64,000 nucleotides of DNA, taken from positions 558,001 to 622,000 of the forward strand of contig JAQFWX010000002.1 in the NCBI GenBank assembly GCA_027605045.1. The letters are read 5' to 3'. Position numbers and translations under genes: made by a program. Below are positions 12,356 through 23,289 of this stretch, in pieces; the stretch's first letter is position 1; the number at the start of each line of letters is the position of its first letter. The notes under the pieces are model-generated. The model ran no database searches and was not told the origin of the DNA. It was given only the letters and a program-made list of their open reading frames with translations. Source of the DNA: Phallus indusiatus (Eukaryota > Basidiomycota > Agaricomycetes > Phallales > Phallaceae).

Positions 12356-12628
12356 GCGTTCCTGAATTGGTTGTTGACTCAACAAACCAGGCTTACGCAG
12401 ACAAGTACCTGCACACGCTGATGATAAACAACTCAGTCAGGGCAGAGAATCTTTACACGCGTAGGAACTAATGGAAATGAACAGGAATTGCCGGACTTTC
12501 TTGACAAATGACGTCAGTGCCGACGAAATGGATCTGCAATCTCGCGCCATTCCGGTACTCTCACATCGACCTTTAACTCCTTTTGAACTTAGACTCTGTT
12601 GATTGGTCAAATGTAGCTCCTATGTTAA

Positions 12629-14190
12629 TCACATAGCTGACCCTGCAATAGTACCACACCCTAAACACCAATCATTGTCCCACAATACTGCAATTTGCCC
12701 TGGTGCGACACCTTTTTGAGGATCATTAAAAATGATTTTTACGACATAGCTACATCGGTTATTAGTATTGTGTCTTATGCAAGTAAGCACTAAACGTGAG
12801 TTACCCTTTCTGATCGACAACGGCAGTACATGGAACATCCAACATCAGGTGCCGAATTTGGACACGAAACCGATGGGGGTCTGAGATCTTGAAATCGCAC
12901 CAAATCCAATGCCAGTTATGAATCGTAATTTCCGAAGTAAAGAGGGAAGGATGATGTCTACATGACATGGGCAAGCTCAAGGGATACCATAAGAGTTCAA
13001 TGAATGTCCTTACTGTCCACATACAACAACGAGACGATTATTCGTGGGGTCTTTCTGAACTACAAAGGCCCGTTGAGGTAGGCCGGGGATTTTAGCACCC
13101 TGTCCTATAGTATATCTCCACAAGCCAGAATGGCGACCGATAACATTACCGTTAAAGTCTATAATCTCACCCGGGTTCGAAACAAGGTATGAAGCTCCAA
13201 AAGTTCATTAACCGAATAATCCAGATAACTCAAACTTACATAGAAAGTCGTTAAACTTTCGTCTTTCCCCGATAAAACATAAACCCATGCTCTCTTCCCT
13301 GTTCGCAGTGGGAAGATTACGTTGCCGTGCGATGCTGCGCACTTCACTTTTCGAAAGATAACCCAGTGGAAATAAGGCCTATGGGTTTCATTAGAATGAG
13401 GTTACAAATACAGGGTAAACCGACCCTTGAGAGAGCATTTTCGTGAATGCACGATAGGAAATACGTTTGGTCCTTCTTTCTATCCCGCGCCCTGAACAAT
13501 CTTGGCCGATTATTTTCCGATCGCGATATACTTGCGTAATGACCAGTTGCAAGCCATGCATTTTCATCGGACGAAAACACTCTGTTGGCTAATGCACCGA
13601 ATTTGATCTCTCTGTTGCACCATACATCTGGGTTAGGTGTCAAATACCCGCCCTGCCAGTCATTGAGAGCAGGCTCAAATACATTCGTCCAATAAATGGT
13701 GGAAAAGTCGACCTATCGAAAAGAAGACAATTCAACACAAGCTGCAAATATTCAAAGCTGTTTTGACTCACGAGTTCGCATGGTATGCCTAAGATTTTAC
13801 AAACTCGCTGCACGTCCTCCCAATCTTTTTCCCATTCACATCCTATATCTAAACCTGACTCGTCCCTTGTATCCCAGTTTTTCATGTAGATAGCAGAAAG
13901 ATCATAATCCTGTATGGTCTTTCAGACGAGTGCCTTACCGTTCCATAAACATGTAACAACCTTTTCAGCTAATTTCAAAGCAGCCACTGATGAATCCACA
14001 CCACCAGACATTGCTATAACAACTGAGGCGTATTCAGATATCAACATTAAGCACCTTTAAGAGAAAAAAATATACCTTTATCTCCCTTTTCGGGAGTCGT
14101 TTTTAAGAATCTACGCGCATAATGCTGAACTCGAACGTTTCGCGTTCGTACACCGAGAGATCTGATCATCGTTGGAGACGATATATTCAT
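12629..14190 (-). CDS. SLM3: Mitochondrial tRNA 2-thiouridylase (MnmA/Mtu1 type)
   Basis: Makes the 2-thio group of U34 in mitochondrial tRNAs for Lys, Glu and Gln. Eight exons (14076-14190, 13961-14022, 13772-13909, 13425-13712, 13240-13378, 13014-13194, 12805-12957, 12629-12749) join to 398 residues, close to family length. The basic N-terminus fits a mitochondrial signal. The PP-loop [12 protein letters not shown] binds [15 protein letters not shown] carries the first catalytic Cys and [18 protein letters not shown] the second. The C-terminal barrel ends [21 protein letters not shown]. The exon 2 donor could be 3 or 6 nt further on without changing frame. The gene shares a 209 bp divergent promoter with IRS4. 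Confidence 0.94.
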
Positions 14191-14399
14191 ATTCAAGGGT
14201 CGAGAATGAAAGTATCAACTTTTTCGAATTCTAGACATCTTGTCGCATTTCCGAGACTGTCTCTCTCTTAGGGTTCAGGCCAGGTTTAGGCGCCGGAATG
14301 AGTTGCCGGCCAATCCAGCGTCCAACCACCTTGTTCTGCGACGAAAGCAGTGCCAGACATTGTCTAGGGTGACGACAACATCGTTGATCATTGAGTATC

Positions 14400-15884
14400 A
14401 TGGCTCCTTCAGCAGCTCTTCAGGCAAAAATCGCAGCTTTTGAGAATTTGTCATCTCCACCTAAGCCGACTGGCGCGTCCCGCGCTGTACCGTCGCCGCC
14501 GCAGCGCCAGAAATCGTACTCGTCGAGGAACACACATGAGCTCCACATACTCGATACAGATCCAACCTCACCGACGGCAGACTCGTTGGAGTTCATTCTT
14601 CCTCTCAAGCCATCACTTAATCCACCCCGATCTTCCTCACCACCCATTCTAGGCCGAAAGTCTTCTCTCATTGACTTCAGCGAGCTATCCGCTTCTCCAA
14701 AACCTCTGAATAACCTTCTCCTGCCTCCTAACGAGACAGGCTCTACTTCTTCTTCCAGCTCGATTTTGGATACTTTCCAGAAACCTCAGTTAGCCCCCAG
14801 ACTGAGTTCCGTAATTCCTCCCCTGCCTCCGCGGAGACTATCTCAGAACTCTCTAAGAAGTTCACCTCCCTCAAAAGTAATAACTACACCGCCTACCCGA
14901 TCGTCTCCCATATCCATTGCTTCCTCCAAACTAATACATTCTGAATCGCTACTTAATCTTCGAGATCCAATGCATCAAGCCTCAAACTCATCTAAAAGTT
15001 CCGGACGACATTTACCCGCGTCATCTATCTCGTCTTTTCAATCCGTATCATTGTCCTCAACTGGTACAGGTACGACCGAAGATAGCTTAGATGGTTCTTA
15101 CGAAGCCGTCAGTTCTACAGTTGCCACCAGCTTGGTCGGACCGGAAAGCCCAATTTCTCTCCCTGACACATTGGCTTCTAAAAAATCAACAGTATCTCTG
15201 GAAAAATCGAACTTGAATAACACAACTCTTATACGATCTTCTTCTTCTCTCGCTCGCCGTAAACCACCGCCGCCACCACCACCGAAACCTGCAGCACTCA
15301 TACGAGAAGCACATCAGCCATCCTCAAAACCATCAATCAAGAGCTCCCTATCGAGGTCTGTTCCAATCCCAATAAACTTCCAAAGGCGCTATAATGCGCT
15401 GTTTGATTATCATGCCTCTCTTTCTCAAAAGGGTCATTCTACTTCTGGTTGGCGGGGCTCGTCGCTCGATCTATTGACCGGGATAGATATTGATGATTTA
15501 CATGACCTCCAGAGAAGCGCAAAGTTGGACGGTTGTCTAGTTAAATCTATCTGGCTGTGTTCCAAACTTCCCAAACCACAACTTCGAGAAATTTGGTGCG
15601 TTATTTTAATCGTTGTTTGTTTAAATAAATCCAAATATTAACAACCCCACCATCTTCCTCGCAGGAATGAGTGTGATCCAAATCGTACTGGTTCTCTAGA
15701 TAGAGAGAGTTTTACACTGGGAATGTGGCGAATAGATGAAGCATTGCGTGTCGCTCAACAGTCCAGGGTGCTTTCGGACGTGAAAAAGCCGACTCCTTTG
15801 CATTCTGTACCACTACCCCTCCCTCCGGACAGAGATACAAATCTTACATACACACCGCGTCAGCTTCATTCAAGGCAAAAATAG
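14400..15884 (+). CDS. IRS4: Irs4-like EH-domain protein
   Basis: Exons 14400-15595 and 15665-15884 give about 471 residues. The first 310 are low complexity, rich in Ser and Pro, with a polyproline run (KPPPPPPPKPA). The C-terminus is an EH domain: SGWRGSSLDLLTG, then LPKPQLREIWNECDPNRTGSLDRESFTLGMWRIDEAL, where D-P-N-R-T-G-S-L-D is the EF-hand-like loop and GMWxID is typical of Irs4/Tax4 proteins. In yeast these regulate PI(4,5)P2 levels and autophagy by activating the lipid phosphatase Inp51. The first in-frame ATG is at 14400. Orthology rests on the EH domain and the overall layout, since the N-terminus is not conserved. Confidence 0.8.
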
Positions 15885-16112
15885 TAGAATGCTCGTTATT
15901 TGAAATCTTATGTTTCTTACGATTTCCATGGACATTTATTGATATCGCGCAAGGTCACCGTGTCTATCAACAAGTTCGCGCTAATACAAACCACAAGCTT
16001 GGGAATCACTATCACACTAATGCATAATGGGCCGGCAAAGTATATATGTGGTTATCTTTGAATTATGAAAGAATCCGAAAGGTGTATCGTGATGCTTAAC
16101 TCTGAGCTAGAG

Positions 16113-19100
16113 TTATAATACTGGTCGTCCTTTTTCGTAAATCTGGGCAAGAAGGCCCATAACACCACCATCGTCTAGCAGCTCGTCTTCGTGTTGTTCT
16201 GACCCATGTGGAAGGAAGTGTTTATTCGCCCTTTGCATCTTGATATCGTCAACGTATGAATCGCCAAGTTCACTGTCTATACCTCCATCGGGAGCCCGGT
16301 TTTCATTAATAACAGCCGTAGAAAATGAGGTTGACTGAACAGGAGTTGGATCGTTGTCACTTCGGGTAGATGCAACCGTCTGGCTATGCTTTGCTCTTGC
16401 AATGCTTCGTTGAAAGGCTTTATCGTACTCCTGAGCTCTAGCCGCAATAAACATATCCCTGTCTTTGAACCGATAGTGGTGTCCTGCCATATTGCTAGGC
16501 CGTCGCTGATGCAGGCCGGGAGGTAATTCAAAGCCATAGTCCGCCATCTTACTCAGATAAAGTGACCCGGTAGGATCAGTTGGATTCCATTGGGGGTTTG
16601 CAGCCTAAATAAAATCATTAATGAAACCGTGTTATGCTCGGTCTCAAGTTGCCTGCCTTGAAATTCAGGAAAGACTTCTCCATCTTTCCTTCTTTAGACA
16701 TAAAGCGGTTTTCAGTTGGTTCAGTGGGTGCACCGTACTAGCATAAATTTAGCAAAGTATACTGAGTATGAAGTACGGGCCATCAACCTTAATATTTCCA
16801 TGTCTTTTAAAATCAAAGACGGCGAAACTGCAGACGTAATCCAAACCGTCTACATGAAGAGAAAATTCTCGGAAAAAATCGACAATAGCTGGTGCACAAG
16901 GAGGAAGCGAATACCAAAGTATAAAGGGGGTCAAGACAACGGAAAGCAGCTCCTGGGCAAAAATTACTACTTTCATTTGAAATAGTTTACCGAACTGTCC
17001 GTGAACCTGCAACGTATTCCTTTTAGCTTTTGGAGAAACGGATTGTGAGCCGTACATACACTTTGTGAATGTAACTTCCCTTTCCATTCCTCCGGCATGT
17101 AATGGGTATAGTGAATGACTTCCGTCATGAGCAGTTCGGGATCAAAAACCCTGTTGTCCTCTGGAATCATACCTCTTGCGACCGCAAGTATTGAACCAAA
17201 AACGCCGAGGTAGAACAACACAGTCCTATGAGAGGTAATTTCAAAACCGAGGAAGAGGTCTGGATCGATAACGGAAGCAAGCAGTAGAACGGCTGCAAAG
17301 GAGCCAGCAACGAACGCCACAAATCTAGCTCAGTAAGGATCAAATCCAATGAGAATGCGTCACAGGCTTTCACGTACCTCATCAAAATGGTCAGCTTCTC
17401 ATTTGGAAACTGCCCAATGTACATGCTGGCAGCAGGATATGATTCTGCAAGTCGGCGAGCGAAATAGTGAGGTAGTTCGTTGAATTCACGGAATTTCCAC
17501 TCCGCAAGCAGAGTATACTTTCGGCCACTCAGCGATGAGGGATTCTTATGATATTCCTGATATGAAAAGGAGAAGACGTATAAAGAAATGCATATCCTGA
17601 ATCAAGACAAATTACCTCGAAATAACGGAAGAAAGAGTGTATGAGGATATAAGGTACAATAAAGGGGACCGCAATCGCATTGATAATTCCCATGAAAATG
17701 AATCGCCGGCGAAGGCTAGGAAACATGTATTGGTTGAGAGTCTTGTAGTGTAACTGCGGTACATACTGTTCAATGAGAACTTTTCTATTCCTTGGATTTA
17801 GGAAGGCACGATTGACCCGTCCGGATTTATCAAAAAGCCATTCCATTAGACAAAAACGTAGGTTCCATTCCAACGCTTGAGTGAGTGTTTCACTTTTACC
17901 TTCTCCATGAATACTTCCGCCCCCATGCGTATTCAAAAGCCGAGCAATGAACTTGGGAATGGGGGATCGTAAATCTAGGAGTTCCTTATTGAACAAAGCT
18001 ATTAAATAATTTTCTTGACGCATGATGCGATTTGCCACATCATGTGCATCTAATTTAGCAGTCAGTGGAGAAAACCCCGGATTTGACTCCGCAATTGATG
18101 AGAGAGCCGTCGCAGGATTCTTATCTCTTATGGCTCCAATTCGACGAACGATCTCAGGCCATGAAATGGTTTGAATGTCGGCCTGTAGAGGTGTCAAAAT
18201 CAGATTCCTTGATGAATTGAATTCTGAAACTTCGTACGTCTGGCACTTCCAACAAGTAGGTAAAAAATCGGTACATGTCGACCAACCGTCGAACATGGAA
18301 GATAAATTGTATCACCTGCCATATGTAAAAGACACCGAAGCAAAGAAAGCATAATAATGTAAAACCGGAAAATCTAAAGAGGAGGGTACCAGGAAATAAT
18401 TAGCATTGATGAGAGTGACGTAGACCAGTTCAAATACCTACTTGGTTAAACAGTGATCTACAATAGTATCCGAAAGTCGAGACATCTCATGGCGGTCATG
18501 TCGTAGTCGGGAATAATCTACACATCCTAGTAAAAAGGTCGAAAATGATACTACAAATCCCACTGTCCTAATAGATATCAAGTGAGAAGACTCGTCATAT
18601 TGATATGAACTATCAAAACAAACAGAAGATTCAATCCTCGCGAAAGGGCTATGCAATAAATTCCTCTGCCTTCATAATACGAGTAGACGTCTTGAAGGAA
18701 CACGTCGATATTATAAACATTAATCCAATTCCAAAGGGCTTTCTCGTACCCGTCCAAACCTTGTCGGGTCGGAGTCTGCCTCGAGGATTGTGTCGGTGTG
18801 GCAGCATCTGCTTCCGGAGGTTTCCGCGGTAGCGAAGGTTGAATTGGGTGAGTTGTGGGAAGTACAGGATTAGAATTAGGATTAAGATTGGAAGAGCGCG
18901 AACGTCGCGAAGGTTGCGATTGCCGTGAAGTTGAACGCTGAACAGATTTCGATCGAGTGGCGACCTCCAACATGAGACTCTGAGGTATTTCGTCGTCCGA
19001 AGATTTGTCATCGCTATCCTTAGACCCAGTGTCTCTGTTTCGTGCATTGGAGCCTATGGGAGATTTAGAAGTGGAAGCAATATTTGCCATATGGTGGGAG

Positions 19101-19255
19101 GTGGATAATTCTGCGCTTTCGTCCTCCTCTAATAGTGACGCGGCGTCATAACCTTGAAATTGACGTCCTATGGGATTTAACATGCCAAGGAAGGCTCTCG
19201 ATGCTGCTGGGGAGCGATAGCTCGACCCTCCCATTGATTGAGATGTTCCATACAT
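16113..19255 (-). CDS. ATG9: Autophagy-related protein 9 (lipid scramblase)
   Basis: Multi-pass membrane protein that moves on vesicles and scrambles lipids during autophagosome growth. Nine exons (18624-19255, 18442-18567, 18238-18373, 17616-18182, 17378-17556, 17060-17324, 16788-17006, 16657-16737, 16113-16604) sum to 898 residues with consistent phases. The N-terminal 170 residues are disordered and Ser-rich. Core blocks are [76 protein letters not shown] and ARGMIPEDN, then [15 protein letters not shown]. The C-terminal tail is polar. The intron 16605-16656 appears to start with GC (AAG|GCAGGC); no usable GT donor exists there. Assignment is secure. Confidence 0.95.
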
Positions 19256-19384
19256 TGGAAACTGAAGCAAGGTGCACGATCTGGAGGATAAGCTTGACGA
19301 TTACATAAGCACCAGAATCAAACAGTGTACGGAACATTCTCCTATTTATTCTCCTATAGACAGTATGACATACGTCGAGAAATC

Positions 19385-21185
19385 TTATTCATCCTGAAAA
19401 AATATACGTAAAGCCTGTCCGAAAATCTTTAACCCCAACTCAATAGTATGGTCAATTCCAACAAACGTCATTCGGAAATAAGGCTTCTGGAATACGTTGA
19501 GGAGTCTTCTTGTAAGCAAAATTGAAGGGCTTACATCTAATATATGATCGTTGGCTTCCTCATTCTTGTATCCGTCTGTAGCTTGAATGGCAAATAAGTC
19601 TCCAGGCATGACGAGAAGGTTGTTCTGAAGACATTTTTTGAAAAGTTCCTCTAATAACTCCTTGCTATTCGTTCTTGGGGAAGCTGGGTCTTCAGAATTT
19701 GAAGACACAAACCGATTGTGACGTTCTATATTGATTTTGACCCAAAAAAACATCCCTGACATGGGTAATGTTGTCGTCGCGTAGCCACTTGAAAAGACTT
19801 CCCGCTGGAAAACCTCCATAAAGAAGTTTCTCCTTCTCTCGTATTCATTTCTCACACTCCAGACCCAGAGAAGATAACCATTAGTCCCCCATCCTTTTTC
19901 TCCGAGCACTTCTGACATGAAAGATTGCCCCAAACCGTTAGGATGCTGGGTGCTATTATCCGTTAATATCTCTAGCTTGTTCATGAATAGCGTATTGCAG
20001 GTGATCCATCCAATGCGCATGTTAGGAGCAAACGTTTTACTAAACCTATAGCGGGCGAATGGGATAAGTAGGTGATCGATATAACTGCAGACAGAACGCA
20101 CGAATCACAGCGTATAACACGACCATCTGTATCAAGGGATAAGAATGAAGGAACCGCGTTTCTGACAAAATCAGATATGAGCTCGGGCACATCTTCCTCT
20201 CGAGGTTTGCGGGGCAATGGCGCAATATCTTTATTGTAGTGCAAAAAATAGTAAGGGTCTGTGTTTGAGAACAAAGTGAATACTCTGCGTAGCTGCGTAA
20301 TGACTGGATTACCGTCTTCCATGATCACAATATCATATTTCTGTGCAAGTGCATAAATGGCTTGACGCCGTTCGAAAGATAAAGTGGCACCAGTAGGATT
20401 TTGACCAGTACTTTACGTTTTGCCGTTGAGAATGTAAGAGGGGAACTACAACTTGAAATCAATTCCGACACTTACGGTATACAGTAAAGGACATGAGGTC
20501 TAGGGCCCCTAGACTCGTCCCAATTAACCAAAATTTTCTCCATATCTTCCGGGATCAAACCTAATTCGTCTATCTTCACCGGCTGCCACTTCACTCCTTG
20601 AGACAGAGGAGAATTCGTCAAACCACAAAACGAGTACTCCTCGACTAGAAACGTATCACCAGGAGAACCAAGTAGTCGAAATGTCTTGGTAACAGAATCA
20701 GCATTTCCTAAGGTAATAACAATCCCGCGAGTTGTAGGGCGGGGGGTATGAAGAATGTCGTTGATAGCAGATAGTTGTTGCCTTAATATCTCCAAGCCCA
20801 ACCCGGTACCGTACTGCATGGCCACAGACAACGGAATGACGGATTTACCCGGTTCACTGTAGGTACTCAGTTTCTGCGTCATAGCATTCGAATCCATGTT
20901 CATCCATGATGAAACAGAGCCCAGAGTAGATAATGCTGGAATGTGATAATCTATCTGCGAAAACGGATACAAGCAGTAGTGTGGGTCACCTAATCAAGTT
21001 TAGGTTATAACGGCATGCGTGAAGAGTATGGAAATGACAAAACCATTGGCAAGAGATGTTAGGTTTGGTATGTCGTAAATGGATTTGAAAAAAACCTTCA
21101 TCATATTTGGCAGTCGACTCTGAGCCTCCTGAGACAAATGGTGATACAGATGCTGGTAGTCATTCTCAGCATTGACATTGGCCAT
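19385..21185 (-). CDS. ARO8: Aromatic-amino-acid aminotransferase, Aro8 type
   Basis: PLP-dependent fold type I transaminase of the Aro8/LysN group, which interconverts aromatic (and often 2-aminoadipate) amino acids and 2-oxo acids. The start MANVNAENDYQ leads to SLANG|DPHYCLYPFSQID. Visible blocks include QYGTGLGLEILRQQL, ITLGNADSVTKTFRLLGSPG, GQNPTGATLSFERRQAIY, DIVIMEDDPYYFLHY, and DSFSKTFAPNMRIGW, where the Lys of SKTFAP binds PLP. The C-terminal half has TLPMSGMFFWVKI and NNLLVMPGDLF. The intron at 19487-19534 is 48 nt, in phase and without a stop. The start faces GCD7 across a 408 bp shared upstream region. ARO8 against ARO9 or LYS-type specificity cannot be decided from sequence. Confidence 0.9.
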
Positions 21186-21505
21186 CTTTCTGCAACCTGT
21201 TCAGTAAATCAAAATTGAAAGCAAACCAGAACACACCTGTCGGACTATGATATTCGATATGAAATATGCGACAGGAAGCATGACTCGTGTTGCTTAGACA
21301 TCTGCAAAGCCGTAAAAGCGGGACCGTGACTTCCCCGGAAGCAAAAAAAAATCACTCAAGATTAGATGAACTTGAGCACAAAAACTTTCGTGGATTTACC
21401 TAGTGGAGCAAATATACAAAGGTGCGCAACAAGGTACCAGATTGTGGGTTATACACAAGCATTGCTGCAAACTCGGAACTTCAGTATATGGACTCGGTTC
21501 CGTAT

Positions 21506-21532
21506 ACGCGTTACGCGTTACATGTTACGCGG
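21506..21532. promoter_or_regulatory. Tandem ACGCGT (MCB-like) motifs upstream of GCD7
   Basis: ACGCGT occurs at 21506-21511 and 21513-21518, with ACGCGG at 21527-21532, all spaced by TTA-type linkers, 60-90 bp before the GCD7 start and in the divergent promoter shared with ARO8. ACGCGT is the yeast MBF site. The motif is short and appears by chance about once per 4 kb, so only the clustering is notable. Confidence 0.3.
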
Positions 21533-21593
21533 ATTACTTGATCAAACAACAGGCCTCATTCCTCGAAATCGACGTTGAAGCTGTTGACTGCCA

Positions 21594-23018
21594 ATGTCAT
21601 CTTATAACATCGGAGGACAACATGTAGTAGATCAATTCGTTTCGGCCCTAAAACGACGGTAAGCGGCAAAAATACTTCAACATTCGGATTTTTTCTTACA
21701 GCACACGTAAGACAGGTGATTGGGGCGCGGCTGGCCGCACTGCAGACAGTACATGTTCTCCGACAAGTCATCTCTTCTTCGGAATTCTCCACAATTGATG
21801 AAGCGGTTGAAATTCTTCGAAAAATTGGCCAGCAACTACAACAGGCCCAGCCCAAAGGTACATTCAGCATGATTTCCTTTTTTCGTTCATACGACCCGGG
21901 ATTATACAGAACATACCGTCGGGAATGTTGTATTGAAGATCGTTCACGTCATAAAAGAAGAGCACGGTACTCCGTCCAATCCAACAATACAAACCGCTGA
22001 AGCTTTCTCTCTTGCTAATTTTGTATTGATGGGCCAACCTCAGCGACAACAGCGTAATGTAACAAAAGCGCAAAATCAGGATTCCAGAGATAATGAAGAA
22101 GATGCGAACGAGCGAGATAGCTTTGGGAGCGCTCTAAAACCCGTTATCATGGATGTTATACAAGACATACAATACGAATTGGAATCGAGTTACGACAATG
22201 TCGCAAGGAGTGCCAAAGATCATATTCATTCCGAGTATGTCTGACAGTAATCATCAAGCTCTTATCAATAAATTTTGTTAAAGCCTTTTTTAACAGCGAG
22301 ATTATATTAACAATAGCCTCTTCACGGACGGTGGAAACTTTTTTGAAGTCAGCTGGCCACTACCGGAAATTCACAGTGATTGTTTCAGAAACTGCCCCAT
22401 CGTGAATTTATCTTTAGAAATTCTTTTTCTGGAAATGTTGATCAGTTCCTCAATAGCAACAGCGGTCATGCAATGGCACGCTCCCTGTCATCAGCAGGAA
22501 TATCTACATTCCTCATCCCTGATTCTTCCATATACGCTATGATGTCCCGTGTCAATAAGGTAGTCTTGGGAGCACACGCTATCCTAGCCAATGGGGGCTT
22601 CTTTGCGACCTCTGGTTCATCCTTAGTCGCGATGGCTGCCCGGGCACACAGCACACCGGTTGTTGTGTGTGCTGGTCAATACAAATTCACTCCAAAATGG
22701 ACAATATACAGAAATCATGCCGCGCTGGACTTCGGAGACCCGAGCCAAGTGCTAGGCTTTCAAGAAAAATGTTTCGGAGATAATGTTGATATTGTCAACC
22801 CAATATACGACTACGTTGGTCCGGAATTCGTGGACGTGTTCATAACGAATGAGTGCGTCAGCAAACCTTAACAATATATTTTGAATTTATGTTGTCTCTT
22901 AGCGGCGACCATCCACCATCATCAGTATACAGGTAAGCTTGAGCCAATGCTTTATCGACGATTTACCCATGCATTTTAAAGGCTCATCAAAGAGTCCTAT
23001 GGTGATATGGAGTTGTAA
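21594..23018 (+). CDS. GCD7: Translation initiation factor eIF2B subunit beta
   Basis: Regulatory subunit of the guanine nucleotide exchange factor for eIF2. Starts MSSYNIGGQHVVDQFVSALK (exon 21594-21658), then after intron 21659-21711 reads KRRQVIGARLAALQTVHVLRQ. Later blocks are NVVLKIVHVIKEEHG, IILTIASSRTVETFLKSAG, IPDSSIYAMMSRVNKVVLGA, ILANGGFFATSG, DYVGPEFVDVFITN and GDHPPSSVYRLIKESYGDMEL. The intron 22402-22456 joins ETAPS to NSGHAMARSL; reading straight through would hit a stop. The whole eIF2B alpha/beta/delta family domain is present. It is beta rather than alpha or delta by the DSSIYAMMSRVNKV and C-terminal YR.IKE blocks. Confidence 0.93.
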
Positions 23019-23289
23019 TATCGCACCTTGCTTGAAGAAATGGGATATCCATTGCTACCTTTCAATTCTGACATTGCCGAAGTTAGACAAGTAATGTAAT
23101 TTGCATAATCATTTTGGCTTCCTGTACTCGTCTTGGCTTTCCGTGATTATGTTGTTATCCTAGGGATTATATTTAATAATTGCTTTTAATCAGAGATGTT
23201 TGCGCAAAAATAAGGAAATCAAAACTAAATGGTTTGCTTAGTTTGCTGAGCGTGTCTCCGATATCTAACCAACAATTAAATATTCAAAG

